Below, in pieces: positions 11,466-22,390 of a DNA stretch of 64,000 nucleotides. The position numbers and the translations under genes are program-made. The notes beneath the pieces are model-generated. The model was not told where the DNA came from. It was given only the letters and a program-made list of their open reading frames with translations, and made no database searches. The stretch spans positions 11,356,562-11,420,561 of the forward strand of contig ML682007.1 in the NCBI GenBank assembly GCA_007922195.1. The letters run 5' to 3'. Each line of letters opens with the position of its first letter. The stretch's first letter is position 1. The stretch is from Podocnemis expansa (Eukaryota > Chordata > Testudines > Podocnemididae).

Positions 11466-11932
11466 GTCTCTTTACAGTACCAGAGGCAGTAAAGAAATTT
11501 GTTGCAAATGAAAACCTAGCCCAATAAATTGAATGAATATAGTTTTGCAATTGGAATCATGAAGACTTCTCTCTTTTTGCTCATATGCATGTTCAAGTTG
11601 GAAAGTATTATATTTGCAAATGTTCTTTATTAATTATATCACTTGATACATCTGAAAACAGAGTGCAAATGATCTTTCATTTATTGAAAGAATGGGGAAA
11701 AAAGTATTTCTAGGTAATTTTGTGTTGCACTGGAAGGTGATAGCTAATAAAAAAATAGTTTTATGCAAATATGGATACATTGAAGTTGGTATATTGTGTA
11801 GACATATTTTATTTTAATTCAGCTCTCTTCAGTATAAAGATGGGTAGGAAGTTGACTCTTTCACTTCAAGTGAGACCTGTATGTAACAGAGCCACTGTTT
11901 GCTAACTTGTACAGGAAGCATGGTCCAAAGGG

Positions 11933-12396
11933 GCAGCCATGTAAGTCTAGTTCAGCAAAATGAAGGAGTCCTGTGGCACTTAGCCTAACAAATTCATTTA
12001 TCACATGAGCTTTCATGTGAGAAAATTGCACTTTTGTCAGATGGTTTAAAGATGGGGAACTTAGAGTGGGAGGAAAATTGAATATGTGGAAGCGTAAGTC
12101 ATGGAACAGGTGACACTGTAATAGGAAATCAGTGCAGTAGTTTAGATTCAAACACTGAGGAATAGCGTATAGAGGAAGATGAGTTCAAATCACTTGTTGT
12201 AATGAGGAAGAAAAATCCATAGTCCTTATTTAGCCTTGAAACACAGTCAAATTTGAACATGAATTCCAATTCTGCAGTTTCTCTTTGAAGCTTTGATTTA
12301 TTTGTTTGTTTGAGCACAGCTATTAGCAAATCATCAATGGAGTGATCAGGAAGATCAAAGTGTTCACTTTTTTTTTTTAATGTTGTGATTCCTGAT
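11933..12396 (-). mobile_element. Penelope-like retroelement with coding remnant
   Basis: Read on the minus strand it has ATCAGGAATCACAACAT, then a coding remnant (12129-12365), then the 3' UTR with CATGAAAGCTCATGTGATAAA and GTGCCACAGGACTCC, and ends TGAACTAGACTTACATGGCTGCCCC. It aligns with 3800-4277 throughout. Having the same order of blocks in two independent copies on opposite strands is the basis for the family assignment. Confidence 0.75.
12129..12365 (-). pseudogene. Penelope-like C-terminal coding remnant
   Basis: On the minus strand a frame reads EHFDLPDHSIDDLLIAVLK, continues through LQRETAELEFMFKFDCVS and RLNKDYGFF, and stays open to 12129. The HF-LP-HS motif and the late N-DYGFF match the C-terminal part of the copy at 3688-4015 and the usual tail of GIY-YIG Penelope proteins. 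It lacks a proper start and the upstream domain, so it cannot make a working protein. It is better preserved than the copy at 3688. Confidence 0.65.
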
Positions 12397-13458
12397 CTAA
12401 AAGAAGAATATTTGACCTATTGAAGTGAGGCCTCTCTAACTGCAAGTCTGTTCTTAGCCTTCCAAAACAACATCATTGTCTCGTACTTTTTGTGGTGGTA
12501 TCAAACTTGGGCAACTCATAAACAATTTACTCAGACTGTCAAGAGTTGAGGCAGACTTCTGAGAATAGCTGGGAGCTTAACCACTGGAGATGTATCTGAG
12601 GGGCAAATCAATGAGTGGGTGTGCTGTTAAAGCAGAAGTGTGACTGAGATTTTACATATAGAGAAGTCAGGACATGGGAGTTTAGGATGTTCTCAAACTG
12701 TTGCCAAAGCTTAGGTAGCATTGTGTATTGTACTGTGTAAACTTTGTTTTTCAATATATAGTTTGAAAATTCTCCATAATCTACTTTAGGGAGACAACCC
12801 AAATGGAAGTATCCCTTTGCAATGTGGAAGCTTCCGGAAGTTCTGAGGGACTGGAACAGGGGATTATAACAAACGTTGTTCTGTAGCTTTACAGCTTCCT
12901 CTAGACCGAGTTAAACTCCCCTTGGATGATGTAGGTCACAAATTTTGGTGGCAACCTTTTAGTAGTAGAGTTAAATGCTGTTGTTTTCAGTAGTGAGCCA
13001 AATCTGCAGACAAGATCAGCGCTGTTGTGGGAGCTGCTGGGTACTGAAAACTTAACCCTCGCCCCTGGAAACAAAACAAAAAACAAATCCCAGCTGTTTC
13101 ATGTATTTTATCTAAATGGGAGCTAAACACTTGAAAATCTGGCCCGCACTTCCTTGTCCTTCTTTCACCCCTGCCATCATGTTACCATTCTAGAGACTTG
13201 TAATAAGAGACCTGATGCCTCTTTGTCTCAGTATAATTCTCTGAAGTCACTGACTGAGTCTCTGATAGTACAGAAGAAAGCGTGGTCTCCTCATGGAAAT
13301 CAGTGCTGTATGTGTGTTTTTTGAAGGTACAGTATCAGATCCAAACAAGTTTATGCTGCTTTTGTTTGAATGCTTAATATGTGAAAGGATTACAATCGAA
13401 AGTTTGTTGTAACCTGAGCCTCTCTATGTACGTGAAGCTCTGTTAGGAGCTTTGCATC
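12397..13458. other. unassigned non-coding stretch
   Basis: No repeat ends, palindromes or plausible exons recognised. Confidence 0.4.
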
Positions 13459-13460
13459 TA

Positions 13461-13578
13461 GGGTGACCAGATAACAAATGTGAAAAACTGGGATGGGGGA
13501 GGGTATAGTCACCTAGATAAGGGGGGAAAAAAAAATCCTTCAGGACTGTCCCTGTGACATGGGGTCATCTGGGCACCC
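13461..13578. mobile_element. short MITE with GGGTGACCAGAT ends, TA flanks
   Basis: The left end GGGTGACCAGATAACAAATG pairs with the right end CATCTGGGCACCC. TA lies directly outside both ends (13459-13460 and 13579-13580), as for elements that target TA. The middle carries the ATCC...GGACTGTCCCTGTGAC text typical of a reptile family with these ends. Superfamily not certain. Confidence 0.65.
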
Positions 13579-13949
13579 TATCTGTACCTCTGTACATTGT
13601 AAAAAGTCTGCACTTGGGGTTTTAAGGGAGGCAACAGGCTCCATGATGCTATTCCTCGTTTCAACTCAGGCGGGGTTAGGGTGGCAAGGAGTGCTGGGAT
13701 AGAAAGGACCTATACAAGTGAAACTTTTTTGGTCTTATCTTTTATCCTTCTTTCTTGAGCCAACACCTGGTGTGGTGGTGATCTCCACCAAAGAAACACA
13801 GAAGGGGTTGACAGAAAAGGGACTGGGGGGGAGACTTTGAGGCAGGCGGAATATAAAAGCAGCACAGGCACAATACAACATGAGCTTGAGGCTGGAATGG
13901 GCCCCAGGGTATTGTCTGGGAGAGTGGAAGAAAGCCTGTTCTTCACAGT

Positions 13950-14173
13950 TTCCAAAGGGATAGCCGTGTTAGTCTAGTGCAGCAAAAAACAAAACAAACA
14001 AAAAAACAACAACAAGGAGTTGTGTGGCACTTTAAGACTAACAGAGAAGCATCTGACAAAGTGGGATTTTCTCCCGTGAAAGCTCATGCGAAAAATAAGT
14101 CTGTTAGTCTTAAAGTGCCACACAACTCCTTGTGTGTGGTTTTTTTTGGCTCCTAGTGATGCACTGGACTAGA
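13950..14173 (-). mobile_element. Penelope-like foldback copy
   Basis: Starts with the complement of the family 3' end (ATAGCCGTGTTAGTCTAG), followed by AAGGAGTTGTGTGGCACTTTAAGACTAACAG, a loop with GTGGGATTTTCTCCC, then the same segment inverted, ending TGCACTGGACTAG. Both arms carry the same change, GTTGTGTGG/CCACACAAC where other copies have GTCCTGTGG, so the second arm was copied from the first or they were kept alike. The result is a nearly perfect hairpin. Confidence 0.75.
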
Positions 14174-14384
14174 GTGTTGTGACAGAGCAGTTGAGAACCA
14201 CTACTTTAAGTGTGTTTTGAAGATAGGTAGTACCAGATACAAGTGAAAGGAAGGAGGGATGGGACAGACAGTTATGAAATAACTGCTTATAGGGGAAGCT
14301 GCTTAGTAATTCCTGTTAGATACTGACATTTGGAACATTCTTAGTCTTTGAAAATGAAGGGCATGAAGGGACTTCCTTGTCAAT

Positions 14385-14600
14385 ATTACAAATGCTCTGA
14401 TTTGCTGTTGCAGGGTGACGTGATCCCATGTCTTACACTACCCTACATTTCTTTTCATCCAGTTCTGTGGTTCTCCCTCTTCAAAGCATCTGATGAAGTG
14501 AGATATTCTCCCATGAAAGCTCATGTGATAAATCTTGGTCTTTAAGTGCCACAAGACTCCTTGCTTTTTTTGTTTACTAGACTAACACAGCTGCCTACAT
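14385..14600 (+). mobile_element. Penelope-like 3' fragment
   Basis: AATGCTCTGATTTGCTGTTG followed by GTGATCCCATGTCTTACAC, GCATCTGATGAAGTGAGAT, AAGTGCCACAAGACTCC and ACTAGACTAACACAGCTGCC is collinear with 4086-4277. No coding part remains. Confidence 0.8.
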
Positions 14601-15120
14601 GCAACCTTCTTGTAGTCACAGCACACATTTGTGGTAGTCAAAGCAGTTTAGCAAGACTTTGTACTCCTCTTAGAATATAAAAGACCTGAGAGAGGTCTAA
14701 GTATATTGCAAAGACTTTCCCTGACATCGGTTGGTTTAATTTAAAAATGCAAATCTCCAGTAGACAGTTAAGTGTGCTCATCTTTAATTACAGGGATTAC
14801 TCCCAATCTTTTTTTATTCCAGTCATTGGAAATCTAAATGAAGATTAAACTCAAGCTGCGTGTTCTGAAGTCTGCCTGCCTATCACAGTGAAAGAGTCGC
14901 TATGAAGAGTACATCATCTTAAAAATGTGTATAATCGTTTCATACAGATACAACAAGGAGGTTTGGAATGAGGCTAAAACAAATCTCCTTTGGCACATAC
15001 TTAGGATCTGATTTTCTGCAAGCCAATGAGCTTCTAATGTTAATATTAGACTCCTATTTTCCTTAAATACTGTGGGACTCTTTGAAATCACAGAGGGCAG
15101 TTGTATGCCCAGCTCTTATT
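14601..15120. other. unassigned stretch
   Basis: No family or gene recognised between the Penelope fragment and the next MITE. Confidence 0.4.
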
Positions 15121-15426
15121 GGGTATGTCTATACTATGTGTTAAAGTTGACTTAAGGGCTCTTAGTTCGACTTAAACAGAGCCCTGTCTACGCTGCAGGG
15201 CAATAAAGTCGACTTTAGGGTCCAGGAAAGTCAACTTTATAAGGTCCGCTTATTAAGTCACCTCAAGGCAACATGGACTCACTTGTGCAGTGGGGCCATA
15301 AAGTTGACTTAAGGCAGGGCACCCATTTAAAGTCGACTTAATGAAGTGTGGACTCACTCAGTCGACTTAATAAGGTCTACTTAGTTGACTTAAAGTCAAC
15401 GTAGCTTTTACAATGTGGCCATAGCC
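15121..15426. mobile_element. MITE with iterated GTCGACTTAA motifs
   Basis: Ends GGGTATGTCTATACTATG and CAATGTGGCCATAGCC form an imperfect terminal inverted repeat. Inside, the palindrome-like unit AAGTCGACTTAA or AAGTTGACTTAA recurs about ten times in both orientations. The flanks (TATT to the left, ATTT to the right) could be a 3-bp ATT duplication, which would suggest a Harbinger-type target, but this is weak. Confidence 0.65.
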
Positions 15427-15523
15427 ATTTGAAAGTCAATACTCTGTGTGTATGGTTGGCATCCTTGGGGTGATCTTCACTGAACAGTTAGCTGAAGTGG
15501 CAAGTTGAGTGCAGAATCTAACT

Positions 15524-15827
15524 CAGGGGTCCTTTAAACTTTCAGCTGGCACTCAGTCTTGCTCTTACAGTGGGCTGTCATGGTGGGGAGGGGGAAGGGG
15601 AGCAGCTGCCATGTGATGCTACTTGGGGCTGGAAGTGTCTTTTCCCAGCCAGGATGCTAGACCCACGTGTTGGGTGGGGAGGAGGAGTGGCCACTGCTTG
15701 GCACAGCTTGGGGTTGAGAGCGGCTCCTGGCCAGCATCCCACTTGTGAATTTGCTGAGCCCTGGTGGGTGGATCACAATGTGGTGGTGGGGCTAGATGTG
15801 TCCCATGGGCTGTAGTTTGGGGGCCTG
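15524..15827. mobile_element. hAT-type element, GC-rich body
   Basis: The unit starts CAGGGGTCCTTTAAACTTTC and ends GTAGTTTGGGGGCCTG, inverted over about 15 bases. Flanks ATCTAACT (15516-15523) and ACCTAACT (15828-15835) agree at 7 of 8 positions, as expected for a hAT 8-bp duplication. The 304-bp body is G-rich and has an open frame of about 80 codons that I regard as incidental. Confidence 0.8.
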
Positions 15828-15835
15828 ACCTAACT

Positions 15836-18070
15836 CAAGTCACATACACATACAGAAACACTTAATTTGAGTGCAGTGGTGTTTTTACCCTTAGCAGCTT
15901 GCTCACTTGGAAAATATAGGCTGTACCTGGCATGATGCTAACTCAACTCTGCACTAGCTCCACTTGAGTGCCACAAGTTCTTCCATGTCTTCCCACAGTT
16001 CCATCCAGGAAGGACAGACTAATTCTCCAAGTCCCTGGGAAAGACATCTGAGCATTTGAGTTCAGTGCAGTGGGAAGAACTGTGGGATAGAAATCATAGT
16101 GCCACACAGGTGCAGCCTGTGTATTTCACAGAGTGGCCAGTCTCTCATAAACACTGCTAAGTCCAGATGAGTGTGGATAACATACATTACTTTTGCAGTG
16201 AAATTATCGCCTGAGAGGATTTCCCAGTGTCGTCTTCTGTACCAGGCTTGTTTCTCATGTACCATGGCCATCTTTGTAATTAAAGCCACCTGGGGTTGGA
16301 ATTTTTATTTAGTTCTTTTTTGGTGTAAACTGTTTTGTTTCTCTACATTAGTCATCTTGGTGGTTCCATTTACCATGAGTGCATGTCAGATTTTGCACAA
16401 GGCTTTTCTGACTCTCTTCATAATTTTTTGGTGTAGGTTATAGCTCTTCCCTGCTATTCTGCTGCACCCTTCATAGTGTTATGTGGGAATTTAGATTTAA
16501 GCTTCCCAGGTTGGGACCAAATCTAGTTTGCATTGTGAGGCCCCTAGCGTGATTGCAGGCAGTGTGAATTACAAGATGATAGTATGAAGGACGGAGGGTC
16601 TTTGAAATAACACTGCCTGATATCTGTTTAAACCCAAAGAGGGATGAATTCGTACTTGGTCCTGACCACATACCCCTGAAAACTGTTAGTGTATCATGCT
16701 GCCATGCTTCACTGTACTTCTGCTCAGTCTCTTGTAGGGACTTGGGACTACAAATACATTTTTAAATAAAAACTGTTTTATTTAATCAGTATACACATTA
16801 GGAGAATTTTTCAGGGGTTCATCACTCCAGCACAGAAGCTAAGTGTCTCTTCTCCCTGCAGAGCTAGGTCCGGTCCTGTCCTGTCCATGCTTTCCGACTG
16901 CTGAATGCACTCATTCTACAAATGCTGTGAGCCCTTGTTTGGTGAGACTGATGCTGACTTTTTCAGCATTGTGTTTGCTAGACTTGCCCAGAGTGGAATT
17001 GGATGATGTGGGGTGGGGCTGTAGATGCCGACGGCAGCTAATATCCTGTCCTTTTTCCAGTGCAGCTGAAAAGGTGGTAGTGGGAAATTTAGCAAAGTGT
17101 AACTCTTTTGTCTCCCACAAAATGACAGCATTTCAGAAAATTGCAGCTGTGTCTGAATGAACAGGTGGCCTAGCATGTCTTTTTTTTTTTTTTTTTTGTC
17201 TATGAGTGTGGTAGTGTTTTAAGAAAGGATAAACATGAGCTGATGCTATGCTGTAATCCGGAGACTAGGGGGATGCAGTAAAGACAAGTGATTCTTTATG
17301 CTCATAGGATATCAGATTCTGGCTGGCAGGGGCACCGCTTAGTTCAGAGGGCCAGTGATTTGTAGACCGCTTTCTCTTGCAAAATGTAAGACAGGAACGC
17401 ACTTGTGTTCTTCTGTCCAAGGGAGCTGCTGAGTGAGATCAAGGCACTTTTAATAAGCATTAAATCCATTGAGATGTTGGGTATCTGTCAGTCACTGGAC
17501 TGACTGCTTGTTTGTTACAAAACCAAATAATTGGACCCAATTCTCCACTTGTTTATACAACCATTTTCACTTGTGCAAAGTTGTTGTACACAGCCAACAA
17601 ATCAGCATGGTAACATGAAACTACTACTTTTTCCAGAAGCAAGGGAGTGGGCAATCAGGCCTGCTGTGTTGCTGAGATAATTGCTGCATGTGTTGCTAAC
17701 AGTACAGTAGGGCTATGCCACAGCTACGTCTTCTGATATAGATTTTGAATCCTTGCCCTTCCTGAGGGCAATTGGATCTGATGTGCTAGCACAGGCTTCT
17801 CTCTCATGGCAAGATGATCTCTGCATTCCTTGCTGGTTGTGTTTAAAAAAGCAGCGGCTGATCTGGTAAATCTGCCATCCAAGCAGTTCTAGAATGATAC
17901 ATGTTTTTGTGAAGGTTGGGAATCTTGATTTAATGTTCACTTCAGGTAAACTTTCCTGAATTGAAATTGTTGCAGTTTATGGCATAAAGATAAATTGGAA
18001 GAGTACTTAGAGGACTGTCCATGCTGTAGCCTCTTAGTGCAATTGTGGCAGTTGGCCGGGTCTCTGCAGT
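15836..18070. other. unassigned stretch, possible MITE remains
   Basis: Around 15990-16090 GTCTTCCCACAGTTC is mirrored by GAAGAACTGTGGGATAG, so the hAT at 15524 may have landed in a larger palindromic element spanning about 15430-16170. A T run is present at 17179-17197. The rest is unassigned. Confidence 0.4.
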
Positions 18071-18212
18071 TCTAATCAATCAATCAATCAATCAAATCAT
18101 AGGGCTGGAAGGGACCTCATGAGATCATCAAGTCCAACCCCCTGGGAATTGAACCCAGGACCTTCTGCCTGTTAAGCAGAGGTGCTAGCCACTACACTAT
18201 CAATGACAGGCC
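18071..18212 (-). mobile_element. tRNA-derived SINE with CR1-type 3' tail
   Basis: On the minus strand it starts with a tRNA-like head: TAGTGTAGTGGCTAGCAC resembles an A box and GGTCCTGGGTTCAATTCCC a B box. It then passes into the CR1 3' end (GGTTGGACTTGATGATCTC...GGTCCCTTCCAGCCCTATGATT) and ends in a (GATT)n tail at 18074-18095. Turtle Pol III SINEs are known to share the 3' end of the turtle CR1 and be mobilised by it. Only about 10-20 bases lie between tRNA head and CR1 tail, so this is a compact form. Confidence 0.85.
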
Positions 18213-20791
18213 TAATGATTTTTCTGCTGGTTGTTTCTTTTGTCTTTATCAACACTTCGGGCTAACTCTTTTGGAGCAGGTAGTGGACACAGTACAAACC
18301 TTTGTAAAGGCTGGAATGAAAGGAAAAGTGGATGAGGTGGGGGGGCTGGAGGGGGAGAAAAAGGGAGGGCTTTCCTCTGGGTTTGAGTGGATGGCTTTAT
18401 GATATTTATATACTATTTGTCAGTATATTGTTTTAGCAGCTTTACGTATGTTTTACAACATACAGACCACGTTAGATCCAATTCAGAGAGACAGAAACTG
18501 AGGCATAGGGGCTAATTCTGATTTACATGCAGCTTAGAATGGTCCTGAGTAAGTCAGCTGAGCTCTATGAAGTTCTACTGTTGTCAGACAAGTGAGTCTA
18601 GATTTGAATGTCAGTATCCTTGAATAGAGATGACATAAATCCTTAGAATAAAAATGCTTTTTAATCTATATCCAGATAAAATTACACAGCTTTAATTAGT
18701 TTAGTAAAACATGAACAAATATTTATAGTTGTTTGTACAGGCACTATATTTCTGATAAAGATGGATCTTTAAATTGAGAGAGACAATGCTGGTTTTGTCA
18801 GAGTCTTACATGTCTACATGTTACTTTTTTAATTTTATTTTAAAGAGATGGCTTTTTTACAATATTTACAGCAAGTGGGTTGACTGGATTTCAATGGCTT
18901 GGGCAAATACATGTAAGAAGGGAGGGAACAAGGAAAGAGAAATAACAGTTTAACTCAAAATGAAATGTAGTACCATGATGCCATTAAAATCCAAGGAAAA
19001 AGGGTGTCAAATAATTTAGCTGGCATCGAATCTATAACTGTAACATGGAAACAAAGAAGGTAATCTGAATTGTAGTGCCATAATATATAGGAGCACCAAG
19101 TCATGGATCAGGTCCCTATTGTGCACAAAAACAGAACTGCAAGGTGGTCCATGCCCCAAAGAGGGTGCCATAGACATGCAGATGGGAGTGCACAAGGAAA
19201 AAATGGCTTGATATTGGCTATCTTGAGGGACAGTGGCCTCTGTATAGGACCTGCTTGTCTGTTTTCTGGTATTCTCTATTATTCAGTGTTCTCTGATCTA
19301 AACAATACAACCAGTATAAACAACCAAAAATAATTATTCTAAGATCAGGGATGAGGTGTGTGACTTTCTTAACCCTATTTTAACAGATGTATATATTTTT
19401 TTTCCAGTGACATACACAGAACGGATATAGCTGTGTTGGTAAGTCTGTCTTTATTTCATGATGATTCAAATAGGTCGGACCATGATTTTAAAAAATATGG
19501 GAACTTAAGTTTAGACTTCTGAGTTTATGTGTGAATTCCTAACCGGGGCCACAGTTCTGCACTGACAGCTTCTCAGGGAAATACTCTTTTGCCCACATTG
19601 GCATCCCAGTGATTTCTAAGGGCAGTTGCTTAGCACATACAAAATTCAGTTCACTTCTTTAGGAGCTGACACAAGCTTTTTGGGCTCCTGATATTTTAAA
19701 AGGCTTGACCTTCTGATCTAAAGGCCAATGGTTATGTTTTTCCCTCTGCAACAAGATCTGATTTTTAATGGGTCTTATAGGAGTGTACCAATGCCATATT
19801 CTGATAGATTAGTTAAATGAAAACCCCATGCAGCTACATTATGGTGATTGCAGGGGATAGGTTACATTTCTTCAAGACGTCTAGGTTACCTGGATTTATT
19901 GTTTCACCTCTTCATACCTCTCACTTTCACATATCTTGCTTTCTCAGGAATAGAAAACCTCTTTTCATAATGCTCTGAACAGAACTGAACCTTCTCGTCT
20001 GTCTGGAACCTTGCCAAAATATTGTGTATCCGTTCAGCCCTTGCTTCCTATCGTGCATTGGAACAATGGAGTTGAGACTGAAAGGAGGAATAAAACTGGT
20101 TAGAGGCTTGCAACTCAGGTATTTCTATAATTACTTCAAAAATTGATGTAGCAGGTATCAGTTTTTGTGCATGGCATATGAAACATACATGCTGCAAGGT
20201 TTTAAAATGGAGAAAATGGGAACAGCCTCTGTAAGTGGGTTTGATCCATTCTGAAGCCCAGCAGAAAAACCAGGCATATTGTTCTAAATCAAGTGAGTGA
20301 ATTGCTGTATCATCAGGACCAGATGAAGCTACAGTCTTTCATACAGCAGGTGGCCTATCACCAAGCTTTTCTTCTTGACCTTGGGAGTGAAATTTTCATA
20401 AGACTAACTTGTCCTTATTTTCTAAAACTATTATACACTGAGGTTCAGCTCTTGAAAGACATTTAGGGCTTGTGGTGATGGGAAAACCTTTTCCATTGCT
20501 GTAGGAAACTTCTGAATTGTGGTGATACAGCAGCCTAGCTTGGTGCCTTGTCTGAATGCTTGTGATGTAGATGTGTTCTTAGAAAAGACATTTTTGTTGC
20601 ATGTCTAGGGGGAGTGGCATGCCCATGGGATATAACCAGTCAGCTGAGTATCTTTCGATAAATCGAAGCTGCTTGCATGGTGTTTCATTGGGTGTGCATA
20701 GTATCCTTTAGTTATACCGTTGGAGAGCTTTCAAGGATAGAGTTTGGTGAGAGGACACCTAACACACTCTTTAACTGATGCAGCTTTTGCT
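18213..20791. other. unassigned stretch, possible MIR trace
   Basis: At about 18405-18520 a fragment with AGAGAGACAGAAACTGAGGCATAGG recalls the MIR central part, but the rest is too diverged to be sure. Nothing else is recognised. Confidence 0.35.
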
Positions 20792-21016
20792 GTGTCTACA
20801 CTTTAAAATGCTGCCATGGCACAACTTCACAGTGCTGCACATAGTGCTTCAGTGGAGACACTACAGGTCTAGAAGGGTTTCCCCATCATTGCAGGTAATC
20901 CACCTTCCCAAGAAGCAGAAGCTAGGTTAGTGGAAGAGTTCTTCTGTCGGCCCAGTGCTTTCTCGGAGAGGCTTATGTTGGCTTAATTACGTGTCTCGGA
21001 GTGTGGATTTTTACAT
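20792..21016. mobile_element. GTCTACACT-type MITE
   Basis: Begins TGTGTCTACACTTTAAAATG and ends GGAGTGTGGATTTTTACATCCC. The interior (GTGCTTCAGTGGAGACACTAC, GCAGGTAATCCACCTTCCC, TTCTTCTGTCGGCCC) matches in order the copy at 56491-56958, so they belong to one family. Its right end was the target of the hAT at 21025. Confidence 0.65.
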
Positions 21017-21024
21017 CCCTAAGA

Positions 21025-21202
21025 CAGTGGTTCTCAACCTTTTGAGAGTCGTGATAGGTTTGGCAACACGTGGCGACCCTACAGGACCCATCAGACCACC
21101 CACCCCAGGCATAATCCAGCCATTTCCCCAGCTCTCCGTGACACACTTACCACTGGGTAGTGACATTATAATGTGTCCTGAGACAGTGGTTGAGAACCAC
21201 TG
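21025..21202. mobile_element. hAT element, CAGTGGTTCTCAAC ends, perfect TSD
   Basis: Starts CAGTGGTTCTCAACCTTTTG and ends GTGGTTGAGAACCACTG. The 8-bp duplication CCCTAAGA is perfect at 21017-21024 and 21203-21210. At 178 bp it is non-autonomous. Inverted ends of this type are typical of hAT/Charlie-like families. It landed at the right border of the MITE at 20792. Confidence 0.9.
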
Positions 21203-21330
21203 CCCTAAGATGTGTAGCTATCCTAATGAAACTTTTCACTGCAGAGTGGTCCTTAGATGAGTTTTCTGAAAACTGTTTTTGAGCTTTTAATTGTATTTAC
21301 CGCTTGGGCCTGATCTCGGTCTCTCTTATG

Positions 21331-21431
21331 TGGGAGTCCAGTGGCACTTTTAAAGACAGACAAATTTATTTATCATATGGGCTTTTGTGGGAGAAAAATC
21401 CCACTTTGTCAGACACTTTGAAGTTGGGGTA
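21331..21431 (-). mobile_element. Penelope-like fragment (inverted arm)
   Basis: GGGAGTCCAGTGGCACTTTTAAAGACAGACA and GTGGGAGAAAAATCCCACTTTGTCAGA are the complement of the family 3' region. No 3' terminus is present. Confidence 0.75.
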
Positions 21432-22254
21432 CTTCAATGGATAATTTTATTCCTGTGAAAAACTAGAATCAGGCCTAATGCAGCTATGCTCAAGCTGAAA
21501 TTGGGAAGATTAATGTTGGGGAAAAGGTTCCTGAATGGTTTTTATTTGGAAACTGTCATGCAACTTATGTATATTCCTGAATATTCTAAAAATATGCCTG
21601 CTGAGGATCTGCTCATGCATCTAATAGAAATTCATTCACAGATAAGATGGACCACATTCTCATTCAGATTTTGCCCCACACAGAGTGGGGTGGTTTGCAT
21701 TCTGGTGTCAGTTCAGTACCCTACTAAGATTGTCAGACTCACATCCAGACTGTGGTCTGGATTTTGGATTAGAATGTTGTTTTATGCCACAGGTGAAAGT
21801 GTTGGAGCTCTACACAGAACAGGGAAAACACATGGAAACTAGAAATTTTTGTATCTCGTAGGACATCAATCATGGCATTCTTCCTATCAGAATAGAATCA
21901 ATACAGACCTGATTTTTTTTTTTTTTTTTAAAGTTTTTTACTGCACAGCTTCAGCTGGAAGATGATGATTATTAGGAATCATCTTTGATTTTAATTGCTC
22001 AGAGTGCAGTGTGGATGGCAGGAAGAGGAGGGATGAGTGTGCTTTACTTTGACAGCATTAAATTCTAATTATTTGCCAAACTGAAGCAAAATGCTGTCCA
22101 AGAGGGACATATGGCTTAGGGGGATTTATGTAATTTGGCTACAGTGCACCTCAAAATGATGGCTAATACATGACAACCAAGACTCTGAGATGGGAAGGTG
22201 GGTGGGAATTCACTGCTCTACAGAAATAGTCCCAAATGCAACATGTATAATACC
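21432..22254. other. unassigned stretch
   Basis: An open frame of 118 codons at 21486-21842 on the plus strand shows no motif or biased composition that would mark it as a gene. T run at 21912-21928. Confidence 0.4.
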
Positions 22255-22390
22255 TCCTAGCTCTTGTATAGCATTTTTCACCATTAGGTATCAGTGATTT
22301 ACAAAGGAGGTAGATGATATTACTGTTTTACCAGTGAGGAAATTGTAATACAAAGAAGTGAAGAGACCTCTATCAGCCAACAGGCCAATT
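22255..22390 (+). mobile_element. MIR-like CORE-SINE fragment
   Basis: CTTGTATAGCATTTTTCACC, ATTTACAAAGGAGGTAGATG, CCAGTGAGGAAATTGTAATAC and AGTGAAGAGACC follow the order of amniote MIR elements (gene-like words TATAGCACTTTTCA, TTTACAAAGGAGG, GATGAGGAAACTGAG). Diverged and 3'-truncated. Confidence 0.65.

Noticed and set aside
13950..14173. Hairpin as an intrinsic terminator or non-coding RNA gene
   Set aside because: The same arms recur in many places with target duplications, so this is a transposable element copy.
15121..15426. Iterated GTCGACTTAA units as a CRISPR array or replication origin iterons
   Set aside because: Units lack constant spacing, occur in both orientations, and lie between MITE terminal repeats in a vertebrate-type sequence.
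18120..18205. Possible tRNA gene on the minus strand
   Set aside because: A- and B-box-like words exist, but no acceptor or anticodon stem folds and a CR1 tail follows at once; it is the head of a SINE.
21486..21842. 118-codon plus-strand open frame
   Set aside because: No motif, no biased composition, no start context or splice signals that would support a gene; frames of this length are expected by chance in 64 kb.
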